A stretch of 64,000 bases of DNA from Desulfobacterales bacterium (GCA_024637225.1 JAGXFP010000037.1:1-64000), one strand, 5' to 3'. Positions 53,313 through 62,706 are shown, numbered from the stretch's first letter. The notes: generated by a model from the sequence alone, not told the origin. Translations and numbers: made by a program.

Positions 53313-55048
53313 TGAGCCAGTTCCTCAATAATGGCCAACCAGGAGTCCTGCTCCTCTCCACGGTGCCGGGCTTACCACTGCTTGCGGCCTTTACCCTGCT
53401 TTTCCGGGCCACCCGCCAAAGCGGCCTGCGGCTCGCGCCCTGGACGGCCCTCCCGGCCCTGGCCGCCGCCCTGCTGCTCCAGCCGGGGATCGACCTTGAG
53501 GTGGCCTGGTTCTTCATGGGCGGCCGGATGGGAATTGATCAGGTGGGGCGTTACTTTCTCCTGCTTGCCGCCCTGGTCTGGGGGCTGTCCGCCTGGTTCG
53601 GCCGCGGCTATCTGCGCGACGATCCCGAACAGCACCGCTTTTTCTTTTTCTACCTGCTGACCATGGCCTTTAATTTCGGGCTGATCCTGGCCCGGGACAT
53701 GCTGGGTTTCTATCTTTTTTTCGGCATGATGAGTATCGTCGCCTACGGCCTGATCGTCCACAAGCGCAGCCCCGAAGCCTTACAGGCCGGGCGGGTTTAT
53801 ATTACCCTGGTCATGGCGGGCGAGGTCCTGCTCTTTGCCGGGATGGTCCTGATGGCATCCAGCCTGCCCGACCTGGAACTCTCCACCATCGCCGCCAGCC
53901 GGGCCGGGAACCTGAGCCTGATCCTGATCTTTGCCGGCTTCGGCATCAAGGCGGGCCTCCTGCCCCTGCACGTCTGGCTGCCCCTGGCCCATCCGGTGGC
54001 GCCGGTCCCGGCCAGCGCCGTGCTCAGCGGGGTGATGATCAAGGCGGGCCTCCTGGGCTGGCTGCGTTTTCTGCCCATGGGCGAAGAGATCATCCTGCCC
54101 GGCTGGGGAGGAACCCTGATCGGCCTGGGGTTGCTGGCCGCCTTTTACGGGGTCGTAATCGGCCTGGCCCAACGGGAGACCAAGACCATCCTGGCCTATT
54201 CAAGTATCAGCCAGATGGGTTTGATGACCGTGCTTGTCGGCTGCGGCCTCCTGGCCCCGAATCATTGGCCCCAGGTAATCATGGCGGTCAGCATCTACGC
54301 CCTCCATCATGGTCTGGCCAAGGGTTCGCTGTTTCTGGCCAGCGGGCTGGGGATGGCAAGAAGAAGTCCCGGAGGCGCGCCGCCCCGCCTCCTGCTCCTC
54401 CTTTTTTTACCGGCCCTGGCCCTGGCCGGGCTGCCCTTTACCAGCGGCGCCATCGCCAAATATGCCATGAAGGAGATTGTCCACACCCTGCCCGGTCCCT
54501 GGCCGGGGATTCTCGAATTCAGCCTGCCCCTGACCGCCCTGGCAACCACCCTGATCGTCTGCCACTTCTTGAAGACCATGGCGACAGCGCTGCCCCGCCG
54601 ATCAATCAACACCAGGGGGATGACCACCTCCTGGCTTACGCTCTGGGCCGGGGTCGCGCTCCTCCCGTGGTTCTGGCCGGAACCGCCGCCCTACGCCGCC
54701 CATCTCGCGGACATGCAACTGCTCCGGCAGGGCTTGTGGCCGGTACTGGCCGGGGTAATAATGATGGCGGCATATTGGCGATGGTGGCCGGCCGCGAAAC
54801 GTCCAACCATACCGGCCGGTGATCTTCTTTGGCTGGTCTGGCCGCGCCCCGCTCCAGCGGAAAAAGCAACCCCCCAGGCAAAGGGGATGATTTCAGCCGG
54901 GCCGGAAAGCGGCCGCGAAACCCTCCAACTGCTCGCCTCTTTCTCCCGGCGCGGCCAACAACTGGAGAAGAGACTGATGCGGTGGTCAGTGGCGGGCGCG
55001 GCCTACCTGCTGATCTGCTTGATTTTTTTGGTGATGCTGCATGCTTAA
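53309..55048 (+). CDS. NuoL/NuoM-like subunit 3, lacking the helix-5 glutamate
   Basis: The 579-residue protein has about 14-15 helices and keeps the lysines of helices 7 and 8 (FGIKAGLLPLHVWLPLAHPV, ASAVLSGVMIKAGLLGW), but the helix-5 position that is Glu in the other two copies is Gly (LFFGMMSIVAYGLIVH against FFFEMLTLTTYPLVIH). The C-terminal 100 residues form an extra soluble/helical extension. The third unit may therefore pump poorly or act as a connector. Start at MMSQFLNN overlaps the previous stop by four bases. Confidence 0.9.
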   Translation: MMSQFLNNGQPGVLLLSTVPGLPLLAAFTLLFRATRQSGLRLAPWTALPALAAALLLQPGIDLEVAWFFMGGRMGIDQVGRYFLLLAALVWGLSAWFGRGYLRDDPEQHRFFFFYLLTMAFNFGLILARDMLGFYLFFGMMSIVAYGLIVHKRSPEALQAGRVYITLVMAGEVLLFAGMVLMASSLPDLELSTIAASRAGNLSLILIFAGFGIKAGLLPLHVWLPLAHPVAPVPASAVLSGVMIKAGLLGWLRFLPMGEEIILPGWGGTLIGLGLLAAFYGVVIGLAQRETKTILAYSSISQMGLMTVLVGCGLLAPNHWPQVIMAVSIYALHHGLAKGSLFLASGLGMARRSPGGAPPRLLLLLFLPALALAGLPFTSGAIAKYAMKEIVHTLPGPWPGILEFSLPLTALATTLIVCHFLKTMATALPRRSINTRGMTTSWLTLWAGVALLPWFWPEPPPYAAHLADMQLLRQGLWPVLAGVIMMAAYWRWWPAAKRPTIPAGDLLWLVWPRPAPAEKATPQAKGMISAGPESGRETLQLLASFSRRGQQLEKRLMRWSVAGAAYLLICLIFLVMLHA

Positions 55049-55124
55049 ATCTGATTATTATCCCTACCGGTGTGGGAGGAACAAAATCAAACCGGACGGG
55101 AAAAGGCTGGAGATTATGCCCTCT

Positions 55125-55171
55125 AAAAGAAAAGGGACGAACAGATTTTCACCTGTTGTCCCTGTTTTTTT

Positions 55172-55172
<1 letters not shown>
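55125..55172. terminator. Bidirectional terminator between the Mrp-type operon and tRNA-Thr
   Basis: The stem GGGACGAACAG ... CTGTTGTCCC is followed by eight T on the plus strand and by TTTTCTTTT on the minus strand. It ends the GC-rich operon and the convergent tRNA transcript. Confidence 0.85.
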
Positions 55173-55247
<75 letters not shown>

Positions 55248-55295
55248 GAATCTCTCTCCGGCCTCTATTATCGGCCGTTGGAAATTGAATCTCCT

Positions 55296-55322
55296 AGTAT
55301 CAGTTTTCTATATAACTGTCAA
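55296..55322 (-). promoter_or_regulatory. Probable promoter of tRNA-Thr
   Basis: On the minus strand TTGACA is followed after 15 bases by GATACT (or, with 17, by TACTAG). The distance to the tRNA (about 50 bases) allows a short 5' leader. Confidence 0.5.
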
Positions 55323-55436
55323 GCTCGCTCACGGTTCCGAATAAATCAAACATAGCTCATAATTCAAGCGGAGAGGCCTTGACCTTGCCACCATCACACA
55401 GTTAGTATAAGATGATTCCAAGGCAAGTGATATCTT

Positions 55437-55559
55437 CCTGAATCTGTGACAGGTTCTTTGGGGATTTCGCTTTACTCGTTTATTGTTAGGTGAAATAATC
55501 GTTTTCCACTGAGTCGCCGATTCTTTCCCGCCCTGCGGGACGCCAGATACGGATTCAGG
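55437..55559 (-). repeat. Family 2 element, short form
   Basis: About 123 bp between CCTGAATCTGTGACAGG and ATACGGATTCAGG. It keeps the AT-rich part found in the right third of the long copies, reversed (TTTATTGTTAGGTGAAATAA, then TCGTTTTCCACTGAGTCG). The 120-bp central module is missing. It ends 25 bases before the GGDEF-EAL start. Confidence 0.75.
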
Positions 55560-55584
55560 AACAGGGATAACAGAAGGAAATTAT

Positions 55585-57201
55585 TTGAAACTTTTATCTT
55601 TGCTTCTCACATATCTGGGCGCTATACTGCTTATCTTCTCACTGATCCCAACCAAAACACTGTGTGGCCAGAAACATCATGCTACCATGGCCTGGCGATT
55701 TCTCGGCATCTTCATCATGCTGTTCATAGCCGGTTACGGGATGTTCTCCGTTTTTCTTATCAACAACGAAATAAGCCCTATATTTCTGTTTATCTCTTTT
55801 ATACTGTTCGGGGGCGGAATCTTCGTCTATGCCGTGGTCAAACTGGCCCAGATTTCGATCGACAAACTTTTCCTGATGGCAGAAGTAGAACGGCACCGCT
55901 CCATGCATGATGAATTGACCGGTCTGCCGAATCAGAATTATTTTAACGACATAGTCGACGCGGCAATCAAGCGGGCCAACAACATCAAGCAGACCTTTGT
56001 GATCTTTCTTATCGATCTAAATCGCTTCAGGGAGATCAACACTGCGATCGGTCATTTTTATGCCGATTTTCTTTTACAGGAAGTCGCCGACCGCATAGGC
56101 CAATCCACCAGGAACTCCGACATACTGGCCCGTTGGGGGGGAGACAAATTCGCCTTGCTGCTCCCGGACACCGATCTAAAAAGGGCAATAGCGGTCGCTA
56201 ACAAGATCACCGAAAATCTGGCCAGACCATTTAATGTTGAAGGCAACAATATCTCCGTGGAAATAAGCAACGGCATCGTTATTTATCCCGAACATGGCGA
56301 ATCAACCGAGAAGTTAATGCAAAACGCTCAGATTGCCATGTACGAAGCTCAACGCAACCACGTAAATTATTCCTTGTTTGACCCTGATCAACATTACTCG
56401 CCCTTTAAAAAGCTGATCATGGCCAGCGAATTGCGCGACGCCATCCATAAAGATGAACTGGATCTCTATTTTCAACCGCAAATCTCGGTAATCAACGGTA
56501 AAATGAGCGGAGTCGAAGCGCTGATCAGATGGCATCATCCAGAAAAAGGTACCATTACCCCTAATAGTTTCATGGATGTAATCGAACATACCGATCTCGG
56601 CAAGGCCCTGGCAATCTGGGTGCTTAATACCGCCCTGAAACACCATAAAGAATTGTCGCGAACTGGTTTTGACATCAATATTTCGGTTAATCTGTCAATA
56701 AATAATCTCCACGACTATGAATTCCCGGCTGAACTGAAAAAAATCATGGAGAAATGGCAAATAGCCCCTAACCGACTCACTCTTGAAATAACCGAAAGCG
56801 GATTGATGGTCGATCCCGCCCGGGTAAACAAGGTTGTCATGGAACTGAAAAGAACCGGAGTCAACATGTCTATTGACGACTTCGGCACGGGCTATTCATC
56901 ACTGGCTTATCTGCGCAAATTTCCGGCCCGGGAGATCAAGATCGACAAATCCTTCGTCCTTGATATGCTGGTCAATGAAGATAGTGCCATTATTGTAAAA
57001 TCGACAATCGATCTGGCCCACAATATTGGCCGGCTGGTAGTGGCTGAAGGAGTAGAAAACCGCGACACCTACGTTTTACTGAAAAGACTTGGTTGTGATT
57101 TCCTGCAGGGTTTTTACTTCAGCAAGGCCTTGCCATACGACGAGCTGATCGAATGGCACGAGGGCTACCAAAGGAGCCTTGAGCAAAGCAAGAAAAGATG
57201 A
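55585..57201 (+). CDS. Membrane GGDEF-EAL protein, probable c-di-GMP phosphodiesterase
   Basis: The 538-residue protein has three hydrophobic helices (about 1-22, 30-52, 55-80), a GGDEF domain (about 105-265) and an EAL domain (about 280-530). The cyclase signature is degenerate, WGGDKFALLLP, with Lys at the fourth position, so synthesis is unlikely. The EAL domain looks intact: GVEALIRWHHP, NISVNLSINNL, LTLEITESGLM, IDDFGTGYSSL, IKIDKSFV, VAEGVEN and LQGFYFSKALP. It starts with TTG behind AAGGAAA. It probably hydrolyses c-di-GMP, with the GGDEF domain as a sensor. Confidence 0.9.
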   Translation: MKLLSLLLTYLGAILLIFSLIPTKTLCGQKHHATMAWRFLGIFIMLFIAGYGMFSVFLINNEISPIFLFISFILFGGGIFVYAVVKLAQISIDKLFLMAEVERHRSMHDELTGLPNQNYFNDIVDAAIKRANNIKQTFVIFLIDLNRFREINTAIGHFYADFLLQEVADRIGQSTRNSDILARWGGDKFALLLPDTDLKRAIAVANKITENLARPFNVEGNNISVEISNGIVIYPEHGESTEKLMQNAQIAMYEAQRNHVNYSLFDPDQHYSPFKKLIMASELRDAIHKDELDLYFQPQISVINGKMSGVEALIRWHHPEKGTITPNSFMDVIEHTDLGKALAIWVLNTALKHHKELSRTGFDINISVNLSINNLHDYEFPAELKKIMEKWQIAPNRLTLEITESGLMVDPARVNKVVMELKRTGVNMSIDDFGTGYSSLAYLRKFPAREIKIDKSFVLDMLVNEDSAIIVKSTIDLAHNIGRLVVAEGVENRDTYVLLKRLGCDFLQGFYFSKALPYDELIEWHEGYQRSLEQSKKR

Positions 57202-57384
57202 TAATTTTTGCCGAAAAATCTCTTCAGGACATGCAAGATTGCAATTGTTTCATCCACCGGATAGATAGCGATAAATTAACAGGTTAAAATGGCGGGATTT
57301 CCATCACCCGTGGACAAACCCGGCTGATCGCTGAACAAAAGCCACTGAGATTTACATAGGCCAAGACATACCAGGAGTTCGCGG

Positions 57385-57777
57385 ATGACCGCCCTGAACA
57401 GAAAAACCGTAATGGTAGTTGATGACGACCGTCACACCCTCGAATTCGTGACGGAATGCCTCCGAAAGATGGGTCAGGAGGTCTATTCGGCCGCCAACGG
57501 CGAAGAAGCGATGGAGCTTTTCCATAACCTGAAAGTCAAAATAGACCTGCTTCTTTCCGACGTGGTTATGCCGGGCATTAACGGAATCGAACTTGCCCGA
57601 AGATTGGTGGAGGCCGTCCCCGCCATAAAAATAATTTTCATGTCCGGATATATGAAACCGGCATTACCCGCGCAGAATGCCACCAATGATGAAAACGGCT
57701 TTCTCCAGAAGCCTTTTTCAGGAAGAACCCTGATGAATCACGTTAAACAGGCGCTGGCCGAGTTGCCCCCCGACTAA
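57385..57777 (+). CDS. Single-domain response regulator
   Basis: A 130-residue CheY-like receiver with the acidic pair VVDDDRHTL near 12-15, phosphoacceptor Asp in LLLSDVVMPG near 59, Ser in FMSGYM and Lys in FLQKPF. There is no output domain, so it must act by protein contact. It follows the GGDEF-EAL gene by about 180 bases and has its own CAGGAG site. The VVMPGINGIELARRL and SGYM style resembles receivers of hybrid kinases. Confidence 0.9.
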   Translation: MTALNRKTVMVVDDDRHTLEFVTECLRKMGQEVYSAANGEEAMELFHNLKVKIDLLLSDVVMPGINGIELARRLVEAVPAIKIIFMSGYMKPALPAQNATNDENGFLQKPFSGRTLMNHVKQALAELPPD

Positions 57778-57819
57778 CCCCGCCTTAAGATTGATGAATT
57801 CGCAAAAGTTTATAAATGG

Positions 57820-57945
57820 GATGCTAAGCTAAAATCGTCAGATCCAAGGCGCGCCAATTTCGAGGAATGAAGCGTACTTCAGTACACTGCAATGACGAGA
57901 CAATTTGCAGCAACGCAGAAGCTGGCGACTTTTTGCGACGCTAAT
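57820..57945 (+). repeat. Family 1 element, tandem copy A
   Basis: GATGCTAAGCTAAAATCG to GACTTTTTGCGACGC, with TACTTCAGTACACTGCAATG in the centre and a degenerate leader (GATGAATTCGCAAAAGTTT). It is followed 12 bases later by copy B in the same direction. Confidence 0.85.
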
Positions 57946-57957
57946 TAGTCTCGATGG

Positions 57958-58083
57958 GAATGGCTAAGCAAAAATCGTCTAATCCAAGGCGCGCGAATTT
58001 CGAGGAATAAGCGTACTCCAGTACGCTGCAATGACGAGACAATTTGCAGCAACGCCGGAGCTGGCGATTTTTGCTTAGCCATC
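57958..58083 (+). repeat. Family 1 element, tandem copy B
   Basis: AATGGCTAAGCAAAAATCG to CGATTTTTGCTTAGCCATC, close to the copy at 22933. Its right end contributes two bases of the TGA stop of the PP-loop gene. Confidence 0.9.
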
Positions 58084-59107
58084 AGAATTGCCAATTCTGA
58101 AAATCCTGATCCGCCAAAGGCTCCACTTGAAGCTCCGCCTGTTTTTCATCTCCGACCTTTTGCCAACAAACAAGGGCCCGCTTCCTGCCTTCGCCTTTTT
58201 TACTGTATCTTTTTATCAATCCGGCCGCGGCTTCAAGATCGCGCTGCCCCTCCGATCGTCTTAAAACAGCCGAGGGGCCGGGCCAACTTTCCTCGCACCA
58301 CAGAAAGATGTCTCCGCGCCGCAAGAGGCCGGTCAGGGATTTATTCTCATTTTCATCCCTGCCGAGTACCAGCCAACCGCCGTCCGGCAAACCAAACTGC
58401 CGGCCGATCATCAACAAAAGGAGATCGGCCGGTGCGACTGTCTCATTTTCCTCATAAAACCTTCTCACCCTGGCAGCCCGGTTCGGATCGGTCAACATGC
58501 AGCCGCCGGCCGGTGTGGGAAAGTCGTCAATTTGGAAGGAAGCGGTCAAGGCTATCTGCGGCTGGCGGGTCCGGCCGCTGAAGGCCAAAAGCCGTCCTCG
58601 ATCGACCACCCCCTCTTGTTCGGGAATGGTTTCCGGAAGATTCAAGGCGGACAAGGGCCGCAAGAGGATGCCCTCGCAGCCGCTTGCTTTTTCGATTACC
58701 CGAAGGGTGTCTCGCCGCTGGGACATGGGCCGTTGGCCGAGAACTTCCCCGGAAATCATAAAAGAGGCGCCAAGCTCCTCCATCATCAACCGAGCCTCCG
58801 AGACTATCAGAATTTTACAGTCAACGCAGGGGTTGAAGTTCTTCCCATATCCATGGGCCGGATCCCGGAGCATCGGCAGGTATTTTCCGCTTAGATCCCG
58901 AAGCTGGACATCAATCCCGAATTCAGCGGCAACCTCGCGCCGATAATCTTCTTCCTGGGCCAGCAGATCATATCCGAAAAAAGGGGTGACAAACCTGACT
59001 GCCTTTACTGTGATACCCTGAGCCATCATCAACCGGCAGGCCAGGATACTGTCGAGTCCGCCGGAAAAAAGCGCGATCGCCGTCCTGGATCGATCAGCCG
59101 TATCCAT
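58082..59107 (-). CDS. PP-loop tRNA-thiolation-like enzyme (ThiI/MnmA relative)
   Basis: The 341-residue protein has the N-type PP-loop ALFSGGLDSILACRLM, an adenylating enzyme signature, then CVDCKILIVSEARLMMEELGASFMISGEVLGQRPMSQ with a C-x-x-C and the G-E-x-x-G-Q motif typical of ThiI/MnmA-like sulfur transferases. A second Cys occurs in AGGCMLTDPNRAAR. The C-terminal third (about 220-341) is an appended domain of unknown kind. Probable role: tRNA thiolation, substrate unknown. The ATG overlaps the recN stop (TGATG; a GTG at 59110 is also possible). The stop codon overlaps a repeat end. Confidence 0.82.
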   Translation of the reverse strand: MDTADRSRTAIALFSGGLDSILACRLMMAQGITVKAVRFVTPFFGYDLLAQEEDYRREVAAEFGIDVQLRDLSGKYLPMLRDPAHGYGKNFNPCVDCKILIVSEARLMMEELGASFMISGEVLGQRPMSQRRDTLRVIEKASGCEGILLRPLSALNLPETIPEQEGVVDRGRLLAFSGRTRQPQIALTASFQIDDFPTPAGGCMLTDPNRAARVRRFYEENETVAPADLLLLMIGRQFGLPDGGWLVLGRDENENKSLTGLLRRGDIFLWCEESWPGPSAVLRRSEGQRDLEAAAGLIKRYSKKGEGRKRALVCWQKVGDEKQAELQVEPLADQDFQNWQF

Positions 59108-60780
59108 CACCGTTTGTTCCTCGCCAGCAGTTCCTTCACGTATTCCAGGGTGCCGGCGGTTACGGATTCTCCATCGAGCATTCCGGCAAGTTCATCAATC
59201 CGTTTCTCATCGGACAAGCGCTCCATCGTGGTGTGAGTCCTCTCCGCCGCGACCTTTTTGGCCACCGTGAAATGTTCCTTGGCGCAGGAGGCGATTTGCG
59301 GAAGATGGGTTATACAGAGGACCTGGTGGTGTTCGGATAATTCCCTAATCTTGCGAGCCACCGCCTCCGCCGCCTTGCCGCTGATCCCCGCATCGATTTC
59401 ATCGAAAACTACCGTATCGACCAGATCGTGCCGGGCGAGAATACATTTCAGGGCCAGCATCAGCCTGGAAAGCTCGCCGCCGGAGGCCACCTTGGCCATG
59501 GGTTTCAATGGTTCGCCCGGGTTGGCCGAAAAAGTAAACTCGGGCCGGTCCCATCCCTTGCGGGACATAGCCTCGACGGAGAGTTCCGCCCGAGCGCCGA
59601 AGTCGATATCGAATCCGGCATTCTCCAGACATAAAAGACTCAGTTCGTCATCGATCGCGGCCGAGAGTTTTTTGGCGACCGCACGCCGTTCAACCGATAA
59701 TTGCCCGCCTTTCTTCTCCAGTTCACCGGTGAGATTTTCCAATTCGCCAGCCAGGGAGGCCAGGGCCTGATCCATTTCCTCAAGCCCCCGAAGTTCCGCG
59801 GCGGCATCTTCACCGAAGGCCAATACATCTTCCAAGCCGGGACCATATTTACGCTTCAACTGCTGCAGAAGATCTATCCTGGCGGTAATCTCGTCAAGCC
59901 GCTCGGGATCTTCGGAGATGTTATCCAGATAATCCCGGAGGCGGCCTGCCGCGTCCTCAAGCTGATAACCGAAACCGGCAACTTCCTCGGCCAGTTTCTC
60001 AAGGCCCTTGTCCAGTTCCGCCATCCGGGCCAGATCGCCGCGAACTTCGGCCAGGGCATCCGTCACCTGACTATTCAAGGTTCCGTAACTGTTGGCGCCA
60101 AGACGCCGCAGATCCTCCACACCACGCAGCCGGGACTTCTCCTGATCCAGCTCATTATCCTCACCGGGTTCGATGGCGGCCGCCTCGATCTCCCGGCATT
60201 GAAAGGCGAGAAAATCCCGGCGCTGGTCCTTATCCTTTTCCTGCTGCTTAAGCTCACGATATTGATCGCGTTTGACCCGCCAGCTGTCGTACATCCGGCC
60301 AAGCTCCAGGCGCTTCGGCATCAAACCGCCGTAGGCGTCGAGGAAATCGAGGTGAAACCGGGAATCGAGTAATTGCTGGTGATCGTGCTGGCTGGCCACA
60401 GAAATCAGGTTCTCGGTAACCTCGCCTACCAGCCGCCCGGTGGCCAGGCCGCCGTTCAGATAATAGCGGCTGCTTCCCTTGGCAGAGATGATCCGCTTGA
60501 CGATAAGCATGTTATCTTCACAGTCGAACCCATGTTCCCGCAAGAGCTCCAGGACAGGCGCATGGTCACCGCACTCAAAAAGAGCCTCTACGACCGCCTT
60601 GTCGGAACCGCTCCTGACCCAAGAAGCAGCGGCCTTTGCCCCGTAAAGCAGATTTATCGATTGGAGAATAATCGATTTCCCGGCGCCGGTTTCCCCGGTC
60701 AACACCGACAATCCCCCGCCCAACTCAATCCGCAAGGAGGAGATCAAGGCAAGATTGGTTATTTTCAGTTCCCTAAGCAT
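59107..60780 (-). CDS. recN: DNA repair protein RecN
   Basis: The 557-residue SMC-like ATPase has the N-terminal Walker A region SVLTGETGAGKSIILQSINLLYG, a long central coiled coil (about 150-370) and the C-terminal half with signature VASGGELSRLMLALKCIL and Walker B VVFDEIDAGISGKAAEAVA. RecN holds broken DNA ends together for repair and is often SOS-controlled, but I see no clear LexA box upstream. It is coupled to the downstream PP-loop gene. Confidence 0.96.
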   Translation of the reverse strand: MLRELKITNLALISSLRIELGGGLSVLTGETGAGKSIILQSINLLYGAKAAASWVRSGSDKAVVEALFECGDHAPVLELLREHGFDCEDNMLIVKRIISAKGSSRYYLNGGLATGRLVGEVTENLISVASQHDHQQLLDSRFHLDFLDAYGGLMPKRLELGRMYDSWRVKRDQYRELKQQEKDKDQRRDFLAFQCREIEAAAIEPGEDNELDQEKSRLRGVEDLRRLGANSYGTLNSQVTDALAEVRGDLARMAELDKGLEKLAEEVAGFGYQLEDAAGRLRDYLDNISEDPERLDEITARIDLLQQLKRKYGPGLEDVLAFGEDAAAELRGLEEMDQALASLAGELENLTGELEKKGGQLSVERRAVAKKLSAAIDDELSLLCLENAGFDIDFGARAELSVEAMSRKGWDRPEFTFSANPGEPLKPMAKVASGGELSRLMLALKCILARHDLVDTVVFDEIDAGISGKAAEAVARKIRELSEHHQVLCITHLPQIASCAKEHFTVAKKVAAERTHTTMERLSDEKRIDELAGMLDGESVTAGTLEYVKELLARNKR

Positions 60781-60793
60781 GTTCTTTCTATAA

Positions 60794-60912
60794 TCTGAAA
60801 TCCGTGATGGTTGTTGGATCTTTTGCCCTTAACAACCCGTAATTACCTGCTTATCTTATCTGCAAAAAGAATGGGTCAGATGCAAGGAGGCGACTAAAGC
60901 TAACGGTTCAGG
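60794..60912 (+). repeat. Degenerate family 2 element upstream of recN
   Basis: CTGAAATCCGTGATGG at the left and GGTTCAGG at the right, with TTAACAACCCGTAATTACCTG inside. Only the ends and part of the AT-rich block are recognisable. It is 14 bases from the recN start. Confidence 0.45.
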
Positions 60913-61272
60913 TTATAACCTCTTCCCAGTCAATATTGCAAGACACCAACAAAATTCATGAAATAGCAGAATGGCCCGGAAGGTTAATGGCGCAGACTTC
61001 GACAAGCCAGGCAAAGACGCTAAATCAATACGTTACCCGGCGCCCAACCTAATCATTTAAAAGGTTTATCGATTCCGAACTCATCGAAATTGACTGGGCG
61101 ATCCTTTACAGATATCCTTTTAATGGTAAGTTTATGCAAAACAGGAACAGCTGACAAACCACCATTTTCGAACAATAACCTTGCTCTTGTTTTGCTCAGT
61201 GAAATTTTTCCCACATTGGCACACCTCAGCGGAAAAAATATTTGATTCCCGCCAACCAGGGCTCCAAATAAA
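60913..61272. other. Intergenic region between divergent recN and the M48 protease
   Basis: 360 bases without a gene I can support. A 76-codon minus-strand frame at 61053-61283 overlaps the start of the protease gene and has no ribosome site at a usual distance. No RNA gene or clear promoter. Confidence 0.35.
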
Positions 61273-62706
61273 ATGTTAAGCATACTTAAAAAGAAAATCC
61301 TCCGGATTCACGTCATTATCTTGAGCCTGGCGATTATCCTCGGACCGCTTATCTCTTCCGGACCGCTCCAGGCCCGAGCTTTCTCAATTGATACCGAGAA
61401 GGAGGTCGGCGATAAAATGCATTCAGCGATCCGGAAAGAATTTAAACTGATTAATGCTCCCGATGTCGCCCAGTATATTAATGATTTGGGCCGCCGGGTT
61501 CTTAATGTGGCAGGTGCGCAATACTTCGATTATCGTTTTTTCGTGATCGCCAACAAGGATTTCAACGCCTTCGCCGCGCCTTCCGGTTTGATCTTCTTCC
61601 ACTCCGGGCTTATAACCGCCATGGACAATGAAGAAGAGTTGCTAGGCGTCATGGCCCACGAGATCGCCCACGTATCCAATCGTCATCTTGCCGACCGGAT
61701 CGACAAAGCGGGCAAAGTCAATATCGCCACCATCGCCCTCGTTCTGGCCGGCATAGCTCTGGGATCATCCGGCGAGGGGGAACTTTCGGAAGCCGTGGTT
61801 ACCGGGGCCATGGCTACCGGCGCTTCGATGAACCTGAAATTCAGCAGGGAAAATGAAGAAGAAGCCGATCGGCTGGCTTTCAGCTGGATGCTCAAGATGA
61901 AACGCAATCCGGAATCGATGCTGGACATGCTTGGCAAGATGCGCCGTATCTCTATCCTGAAAATCGGCAACACTCCCCCCTATCTGATGACCCACCCGAA
62001 TCCGACCCAGCGCCTGGGCTATGTCCGGGATCTCCTCAACATTTACGATGGAGAATTGCCCGAAGGTGCAAAAAACGATTTTGAATTCCAGCGAATCCGC
62101 TATCGGATCATCGCCGCCACCAATGACGATCGGTTGCTCATTCCCCGTCTGACCAAGAAAATCAAAGACGGCGAGGATCCGGATTATTTTCTGCGACTGG
62201 GATTGGCCCAGATTCATATCGGCGAAGGCAACTACGATCAGGGCAGGAAATATCTTCTGGAGGTGATGGGAAAATATCCTGACCGGGCTATTCTTAAAGC
62301 GGATCTCGGTTCTACCTACCTCAGCGAAGGGTTGCATGAAAAAGCGCTGGCGCTTTTCAGGAAAGCGCTTCAGAACGCCCCAAACGATGCCTTTACAATT
62401 TTCAATCTGGCCCGAACCCTCGACCAGAAGGGCCAGACGGAAGAAGCTATCGGATATTATGAAGACTTATTGACCATTACTCCGACCTACGCCAAAACCC
62501 ATTACTATCTGGGCCTGGCACATCCCAAGCAGGGGCGGACCGGTATGGGGCATTATCACACCGGGCTCTACAACTGGTTTGAAGGGGATGTCGCCAACGC
62601 CAAGTACCATCTGGACAAGGCCATGGAAAAATTACCGGAGGAGAATATTTATAGAAAGAAAAGCAAAGAGATGCTGGATAAAATCGACAGACTTGAAAAA
62701 TTATAG
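61273..62706 (+). CDS. bepA: M48-family periplasmic metalloprotease with TPR domain (BepA/YfgC type)
   Basis: The 477-residue protein has a signal peptide (about 8-36, cleaved near QARA), the M48 domain with zinc motif HEIAHVSNRH (His near 130 and 134) and third ligand Glu in ENEEEADRLAFSWM near 198, and a C-terminal TPR array (about 300-475). BepA in E. coli helps assemble or degrade outer-membrane LptD and BamA. The gene is probably expressed with the PP2C gene 75 bases downstream. Confidence 0.9.
   Translation: MLSILKKKILRIHVIILSLAIILGPLISSGPLQARAFSIDTEKEVGDKMHSAIRKEFKLINAPDVAQYINDLGRRVLNVAGAQYFDYRFFVIANKDFNAFAAPSGLIFFHSGLITAMDNEEELLGVMAHEIAHVSNRHLADRIDKAGKVNIATIALVLAGIALGSSGEGELSEAVVTGAMATGASMNLKFSRENEEEADRLAFSWMLKMKRNPESMLDMLGKMRRISILKIGNTPPYLMTHPNPTQRLGYVRDLLNIYDGELPEGAKNDFEFQRIRYRIIAATNDDRLLIPRLTKKIKDGEDPDYFLRLGLAQIHIGEGNYDQGRKYLLEVMGKYPDRAILKADLGSTYLSEGLHEKALALFRKALQNAPNDAFTIFNLARTLDQKGQTEEAIGYYEDLLTITPTYAKTHYYLGLAHPKQGRTGMGHYHTGLYNWFEGDVANAKYHLDKAMEKLPEENIYRKKSKEMLDKIDRLEKL

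Noticed and set aside
61053-61283. 76-codon minus-strand open frame overlapping the M48 protease start
   Set aside because: It overlaps the start of a well-supported gene on the other strand and has no ribosome site at a usual distance.
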